Source of the DNA: Tamarix chinensis
Taxonomy: Eukaryota > Streptophyta > Magnoliopsida > Caryophyllales > Tamaricaceae
NCBI GenBank assembly: GCA_030549775.1
Contig: CM060174.1
Location: 24,686,617-24,750,616, forward strand
DNA: 64,000 bases
Direction of reading: 5' to 3'
Numbering within the stretch: the stretch's first letter is position 1; each line of letters starts with the position of its first letter. Below, in pieces: positions 58,560-64,000 of this stretch. Position numbers and translations under genes: made by a program. The notes under the pieces are model-generated. The model was not told the origin of the DNA, ran no database searches, and saw nothing but the letters and a program-made list of their open reading frames with translations.

Positions 58560-58806
58560 TACCTACGGTTAGTGGCTTTGTTAGCATATTAGTTGGATTA
58601 TCTAAAGTATCCACTTTCTCCAACACAAATTTGCCTGAAGCATTAGTACCCTAGATAAAGTGATACCTGATGCTGATGTTCTTCGTTCGATGATGGAAAT
58701 AGTTATATTTCTTTTTTAAACAAATAGCACTCTAGATATCACCACGAACAACTAGAGCACGATAACCAAACTCCAACTCTTAATGTAAAACACCAATCCA
58801 CAATTG
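58560..58806 (-). pseudogene. C-terminal RNase H of copia B
   Basis: The minus strand shows the TKNI-like block (ERRTSASGITLS in a shifted frame) and the closing NPTNMLTKPLTVGKFD motif near 58560-58620, parallel to 56850-56965 in copy A. The upstream part continues beyond N3 at 62002. Confidence 0.75.
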
Positions 58807-59224
58807 AAATGCCCCAAATTTTCTTATTTTAAAGATTATATTTAAATAAGGTTGTATTTTTAAATTTAAGTTAATAAATTATTTTATTAAAATAAAAGAA
58901 AATTTAGTAGGGAAAATTAATAAGAGATTTTATAAATATGTTAAGTAAAGGAAATTTTGGTATATTATCTAATTAAAGATTTTAATTTGGAAATTTATTT
59001 AAATAAATTATTTTATTTAAATTAAGAAAGATAAAATAGTTTCAAATTTATTTTAATTTTATAAATAATTAAATTAAATAAAATTTGAGCGATTTATTAA
59101 TTTAAAATGAAAATTTTGGAAAAATCCTTTAAAAAGCCTATTTTAGCCTAAAAAAGGATTTAAAATTTATTTATTTAAATATTATTAATTTTAAATATTC
59201 TAAATATTGAGACTTATTTAATTT

Positions 59225-60410
59225 GACCCAACCTAATTATTTCTCTTTTCCTTTTTTTCCTTTTTCCTTTTTCCTTTTCTTTTCTTTTCTTTTCCTTTTT
59301 CCTTCCTTTTCTTTCTTTTCTTCTTCTTTGCCGAATTGGGCCTGTTGCGCTGCCCAATTTCTATTCTTCTTTCCTTTCTCTTCGGCGCGGCCCAGCCCAC
59401 GCGTCGTCGCCGCCCCCCCCCCCCTCTCTCCATGCAGCGTTTTACTTCTTCTTCCTATCGAATGCTGCGTTTGATTTTGATTCTTTTTACTGTTGCGCGC
59501 CAGCCCCCAGAACGCCGTTCTTTATCCTTTTTACACCCAAAAGTCGTCGTTCTATTTAAACGGCAAAACCCTTGCACCCGACCGGCCCGGTCTCCTCTTC
59601 TTTTCTTCTTTCCTTTCTGCGCCGAACCGCCGGTCCAACCTTCCCCATCTTCTTCTTCCTCTCCCGCCCGACGCCATAACCGCAAGCTTCCTCCTTCCCC
59701 CGAAAATTGCGCCGCCGGCCACACATGGCGTGACCGGCTCTTCTCCCGCTCGTTTTCTTCCTCTAGACCTTCCCGTTCATTTGAACTATTCCATTCCCCC
59801 TCTCTTCCCCACGTTTTGCGCCATTTCTCTCGCGAAGGTCGGTAAAAATTCAAAAACATTGTCGCCGACCTTCAGCTCGAATAAACCGATTTCCCTCCCA
59901 ATTTCAACTCCTAGTAACCTCCCCAATTCAAAATTAACCTCCACAACTATAAAAACCATCCTCATAACCTGGATTCGGGATTTTTATTTCCCCGAAACCC
60001 TAAGTTCAGACTGTGCGCCACCGCCCCGTTAGACGACTATTACTCCACCTCTGGCCAACTTCAACGCCTCCTCTTGCTCCCAATCTCTTCCCTGAAATAC
60101 CCTATAATTAACTAAACTAACCAAAACCTTCGATTCATCTTATACAAGCCTCCATAATCGCACAAAGTTGGTTAGTTGCTTCGACAGAAAATTTCACCCC
60201 AAGACGTTGAACCATCTTCCACCACTGCATGCGCCGCTTCTAACACCTTCCAAACCAACCATTAACTCCTGATAAATCTCCTCCACAGCCCCATAGATTT
60301 ATTTTATTTTTCTCCTTTCCCCTCACCTCTTTTTCTTCATTTTTAACCCTCTTAGATCCATTTTCCGGCCACCTCCGGGAACCACCGTCGGTTACACCTT
60401 CATCCTCCGA
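59225..60410. other. C/T-rich block of N3 with antisense open frames
   Basis: Starts with a long pyrimidine tract (TTTTCC repeats, 59240-59320), then GC-rich text including a run of C at about 59411-59424. Plus-strand frames are open at 59336-59845 (169 codons) and 59493-60032 (179 codons), rich in Pro, Ser and Arg, no known domain. Because N3 lies on the minus strand these frames are antisense to the element, as in N1 and N2. The layout (pyrimidine tract, then GGGCC-containing text) matches the reverse complement of N2 36580-36450. Confidence 0.6.
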
Positions 60411-60505
60411 CTCAAGGAGAAACCCTAGACATTTTAAACACTTAGTTTTGAATTATTGATAATTATTCTATTTTTAGCCTAAATTTTAGTGTTAATTCAA
60501 CTTTA

Positions 60506-60553
60506 ATTATTATTATAATAATAATTATTATTATTATTATTATTATTATTATT
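60506..60553. repeat. (ATT)n microsatellite
   Basis: Near-perfect ATT/AAT run of about 48 bp inside N3. Confidence 0.95.
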
Positions 60554-60849
60554 GATATCTACTATATTATAATTTCTAAATTTTGTTCACAGGGTTGGGA
60601 GTATTATTGAGTAAGATAATATTAAAGGGTTTGCATGGAAGCGTGGGTCATGTGTAGTTAAGGTTTGCATGGGAGCTAAGATTTACATGGAAATGTGGTT
60701 TACGTGGAGATAGGGTTTGCATGGGAGTTAGGGTTTTCATGGATTTAGTCACGTATGTCTGGGCAAATGTTTGTGAATATCAAATGTTTTTGAATAAAAT
60801 ATTTAAGACACTAATATCTTAAAGTGGAAGATATAGAGACGGGACCAAC

Positions 60850-61256
60850 CAATCCACCGGTTAGGAATAGTGGTTAGGGTTTTACCCTATGTGTGACCAA
60901 TCCACCGGTAATAATAGTGGTTAGAACATGAGGTCCTATGTGTATCCGGCCCACCGGTTATAATAGTGGGGGATCTCGAGTTCAATAAAGACAAAACAGA
61001 TCGTCAATGCTATTAAAAGATACTAATTACTTACAGTGGAACACCATGCGAGCAGGAGCCAAGCTGATCCACCGGTTAGGAATAGTGGTTAGGGTTTTAC
61101 CCTATGTGTGTCCGGCCCACCGGTTATAATAGTGGGGTGTTCCTGTTTTCGCATGGATCTCATGCGGACATGAACCAAGCCGATCCACCGGTTAGGAATA
61201 GTGGTTAGGGTTTTTACCCTATGTATGACTGGCCCACCGGTTACAGTAGTGGGGTG
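60850..61256. repeat. Seven-copy CCACCGGTTA...TAGTGG array in N3
   Basis: Copies near 60857, 60901, 60949, 61070, 61117, 61184 and 61232, each a form of CCACCGGTTA(GGA/TA)ATAGTGG. This is the reverse complement of the N2 array motif. Two alternating types exist, with flanks GGTTAGGGTTTTACCCTATG and GGGGTGTTCCT, giving a higher-order unit of about 115 bp. Confidence 0.85.
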
Positions 61257-62001
61257 TTCCTATACTCGCATGGATTGATAAAGGCATGGTGTGTATCGAC
61301 TTTTGATAAAAGAAAGATTAAATGATTAATCCGGACCTTTTTGGGCCTTACGTACAGACCTATTGATTATAAGTGATTTCACCTTATGCTTCTATGTATC
61401 TTATGTGTGGGTTGTAATTGTAATTGTATTTGATCATTTCCTGCATGAATTAATGTGTTATATGCCGGCCTTAGTATTCGGTTACCTTACTCACTACGTA
61501 GCGTACTGATCACCCGTTTCATGGGTGCCGCTCATTCCCACGAGCAGAAGGCCCGTCTAATTTGATGCAGGTAAGAGATACCTACTTTGATGCTATCGAT
61601 ATCTACGAGACATCAGGAGGGGCAGAGTGATAGCTGGGCTGGATCAATCTTTAGATTGACGTGGCCGTTTTCCTTTTTAAATTTATGATTCATGTTATCT
61701 TTTATTATGTTTGATTTGTCGAAACAATTTTACTAAGGTTGTTTAGTTATTATCTGGAAAAACAATAGCCGGTATTTCGAATTATGTAAGACTTACGCGT
61801 ACTCTGATTTCTACTTATATAAATTTGAATTTGTATGGTATTACTGATAATGTTTTCTTAGCCTTAGCACTTGGTACTGGAACGGTAGAAGTAAACTGGT
61901 ATGGTACTAACTGTGGCGGTAACATCCCTAGAATTTACGGTTTTAATTTATGAGTATTGCTTTTAAAAAAAATTGTGTAAATTTTGGGGTGTTACAACAA
62001 T

Positions 62002-62450
62002 GTTTACTGAAAAGCCTCTGTCATGGCTATATACTCTACTTTAGTAATGGAAAATGCCATCACATCCTATGATGAAGACCTCCAACTAATAGCAGAACCA
62101 CTGAGATAGAAAATATATCCACTGGTGAATCTCCTTGTATCATGGTCTACACCATAATCAAAGTCTATGAACTCAACTAGTGAATTAGTTGATCTTCCAT
62201 ACTTAGTACCTACTGATGTCATTCCCTTCAAGTACCTAAGGATCTATTTCATCACTTGCTAGTGAGCCTTTCCCGGATTCCCCATATATTAACTCATAAA
62301 ACTAATATGTTTAGAAATATCTAGCTAGGTATGCATCATAGTGTACATGATACAACCAAAAACATTTGAATATGAAACAGTCATCATGAACTCCTCTTCC
62401 TGTTTAGATTTGGGACAATCTAGAGTAGACAATCTGAAATGATGGCTATG
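62002..62450 (-). pseudogene. RT end and RNase H start of copia B
   Basis: The minus strand reads STLDCPKSKQEEEFMMTVSY, RYLKGMTSVGTKYGRSTNSL, FIDFDYGVDHDTRRFTSGYI, then SGSAISWRSSS and TKVEYIAMTEAF at the N3 border. This is canonical copia RNase H, more complete than in A. Some stops are shared with copy A (for example after MYTMM/VxT and KAH), indicating that they predate the separation of the two copies. Confidence 0.83.
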
Positions 62451-64000
62451 GTTTGAAAATATAAGAAATGGAGGGCCTAAAATATATTTAGCATGTTGAT
62501 ACCAAGATCAAATGATTACAAAAAAGACCACATTAGGTCCCTAAAATATTTGAAATATGTTAGATTACCACCCTATGGTCTCAAAATAACATGGAAGAAA
62601 TAAAAAAAATTAAGGAAATAAATTCAAGTTGATTCCAAGTAACCATCAATGGGAAAAAGTTCATTTGAAGCTAAGTAACCATCAATTGGCATAAATTCTT
62701 GGCCAAAGCTATATAATCACTAATGGACATAAATTCATGCTTGAAGTTAAATAAACCACCAAGGTGATTACAACCTTTAGTATCGATACCTCATAGTACA
62801 TCATGAGTTTATAGAGTATGTATAGCACTAGAATCTACTAGGATCTCACTCAAAAGCAAGCTCGAAGGCACTAAAAACATCCTAATGAATACTAACCCTT
62901 ATAGCTAATTGAGGATTGGATAATCTAGGGCCATTTACTACTCAATCATCTATCACTTAAAATGGTTAGGGTTTATTCTCAAAGATTATGATATCACATA
63001 ATCCCCACACAACAACCAAGTAACCATGTCCTTTTAACCATTCAACTTGATCATCGCCACCATGCAAAAAAGTGATGGAAATTCCATTAGTACCTAACCA
63101 AAAATAACCAATCTTTTAGACAATACATTTATACTAAGAATCTAGGTCACATCAGTCCATAGTAGCATCATTTTATATTTATTCCAAATTATTCATTAAA
63201 ATCCATCAAGGCCACTTATTAAAAGCACTATGAAATATAATCCCTTAAATCAATTTATTATGTGGGTTGATTCATGCCAATATATATTTTTTATTCATTA
63301 AAGAATCATATGGTACCCAAATATCAAATATCACATCATATAAGGTTACACAAATAAGAATAACATCTCTAGCTAAACTGATCAATTAGTTTGGGCAATA
63401 AGTTAATTAGTTTAGCTTAGCTAAATCCTAATGTTCCCTCTCAAAAAAGTTGGTCAGACTAGATGACTATTTTACAACCATTTGATTGGTTCCAAAAAAC
63501 TAGCCAATGGGTGTAACTAGAGACAACTCAAAATTCCAACCGATAACTAGTTGATTATTCTACCATCTAGTCAATTGGTTAGGCACAACCAATCAATGAG
63601 TTCAAATATAGATAAAACAAAGACATCATACATAACCCAGTTAATTAGTTAGGCTAACTAGTCAAGTTTTCTATGAACTAGCTGATTGGTTTGGCTCAAC
63701 CTATTGATTGGTTTTTTCCCACACAAAACATTATAGGTAATTTGAACATGATTATGCCACAAAATCTAGCTGTTTCAAGATCATAATATCACCACTTCAG
63801 TTTTATAAGCTCATATACTAATCATGCTACATAGAAGCAACCATAATTTTTCATGAAATCATACTTTTCTCAGAATTCTTAAATATTCTAATTTGCATAA
63901 CCAAAACACCAGCAATATCATATAAGCTTAAAAAGACTAGAAGTTTACCAACTATACTAGATCACTTGCTTTTTTTCTTGCCACATTTTAAAGATAAGAA
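62451..64000 (-). mobile_element. Part of long LTR L4, running off the window
   Basis: Colinear with L2 from about 8230 onward, with a gap: the text around ACCACCCTATGGTCTCAAAATAACATGG corresponds to L2 8815-8850. It carries ACCATCAATGG and GCCAAAGCTA subrepeats (62640-62760) and the AACTAGTTGATTA / CAATTGGTTAGG cluster (63360-63720). Its left end at the copia junction lacks the usual LTR terminus. It might be the lost 5' LTR of G4, displaced by the copia insertions, but this cannot be shown here. Confidence 0.62.

Larger units (their letters stand above)
57025..58560. repeat. About 1.5-kb imperfect inverted repeat formed by the 3' ends of two copia copies
   Basis: Sequence left of about 57789 is mirrored to the right of it: LTR A 57159-57633 against LTR B 57939-58412, with internal copia sequence on the outer sides. 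The inner 305 bp (57634-57938) is itself a palindrome with arms 57634-57769 and 57808-57938 and a loop of about 38 bp. One arm has ATGGGGTATCAAGTATTTGC, the other GCAAATACTTGATACCCCAT-like sequence in decayed form. The arms differ at a noticeable fraction of positions, so the structure is old. Confidence 0.85.
58807..61996 (-). mobile_element. N3: non-coding solo-LTR-like element inside copia B
   Basis: Plus-strand ends are TGAAATGCCCCAAATTTTC and AAATTTTGGGGTGTTACA, flanked by the exact duplication ACAAT (58802-58806 and 61997-62001). On the minus strand it opens with TGTAACACCCCAAAATTTAC. It then shares CCGTAAATTCTAGGGATGTT, CCGCCACAGTTAGTACC and CCAAGTGCTAAGGCT with N2, so it is the same family in opposite orientation. 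About 3.2 kb, with no gag or pol motif. The copia B RNase H frame continues on both sides. Confidence 0.82.
57939..62450 (-). mobile_element. Ty1/copia element B, inverted relative to A, interrupted by N3
   Basis: On the minus strand: RT end and RNase H (62445-62002), N3, rest of RNase H (58806-58560), 3' leader, 3' LTR (58412-57939). Protein wording matches A closely: SKQEEEFMMT, RYLKGMTSVG, STNSLVEFIDFDYG, SGYIFYLSGSAISWRS. RNase H is less deleted than in A. It is truncated within RT at about 62450, where LTR L4 begins. Confidence 0.8.

Noticed and set aside
59233..59433. Lys/Arg-rich minus-strand frame as a nuclear protein
   Set aside because: Direct translation of the TTTTCC pyrimidine tract on the opposite strand; simple-sequence artefact.

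Overview
This window looks like heterochromatin from a flowering plant, probably a dicot or other AT-rich angiosperm genome. The evidence is nested Ty3/gypsy and Ty1/copia retrotransposons, a Cassandra TRIM carrying 5S-rRNA-like sequence, a CACTA element and an hAT-like non-autonomous element. I found no intact host gene. Every recognisable coding segment is a retrotransposon relic riddled with stops and frameshifts, except a captured fragment of a tRNA methylthiotransferase gene (CDK5RAP1/MiaB family) inside the CACTA element. The exact species cannot be read from the sequence.

Layout, left to right. (1) 1-6795: 5' end of a minus-strand Ty3/gypsy element 'G5' (gag, primer-binding site, long LTR 'L1'). 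(2) 6796-8054: AT-rich, nothing recognised. (3) 8055-11427: minus-strand long LTR 'L2', cut short. (4) 11428-38475: plus-strand Ty3/gypsy element 'G1' with long LTRs (about 3.5 kb once insertions are removed). Its 5' LTR is split by the non-coding solo-LTR-like element 'N1' (12331-21673), which is itself split by a CACTA transposon (16017-21627). Its reverse transcriptase is split by Cassandra (26838-27592) and its integrase C-terminal region by an hAT-like element (29420-30133). Its 3' LTR is split by 'N2' (31742-36901), a relative of N1. (5) 38476-53150: minus-strand Ty3/gypsy element 'G4', broken into four pieces by LTR 'L3' (38957-46640), which contains another gypsy element 'G3', and by solo LTR 'L5' (47014-50229). 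(6) 53150-62450: two Ty1/copia copies in tail-to-tail orientation (A plus, B minus) forming an inverted repeat of about 1.5 kb. Copy B is split by 'N3' (58807-61996), a third member of the N family in the opposite orientation. (7) 62450-64000: part of another minus-strand long LTR, 'L4'.

The insertions give a relative history. G4 and the copia copies are hosts and therefore older. L3, L5, N3 and then G3 landed in them. G1 received N1, N2, Cassandra and the hAT-like element. The CACTA is younger than N1. Target-site duplications support most of these calls: CTTCT for N1, GGTCT for N2, ACAAT for N3, AGT for CACTA, and imperfect ones for Cassandra, hAT, L3 and L5.

The less familiar material is the N family: three LTR-like elements of 3.2-5.2 kb with no internal domain, TGTAACA...TGTTACA-type ends and exact 5-bp duplications. 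They carry a GC-rich purine-skewed block whose antisense strand stays open, and two of them carry a seven-copy array of a CCGGTGG-containing motif. Element names (G, L, N) are local labels only. Divergence values and family assignments were not computed and rest on reading by eye.
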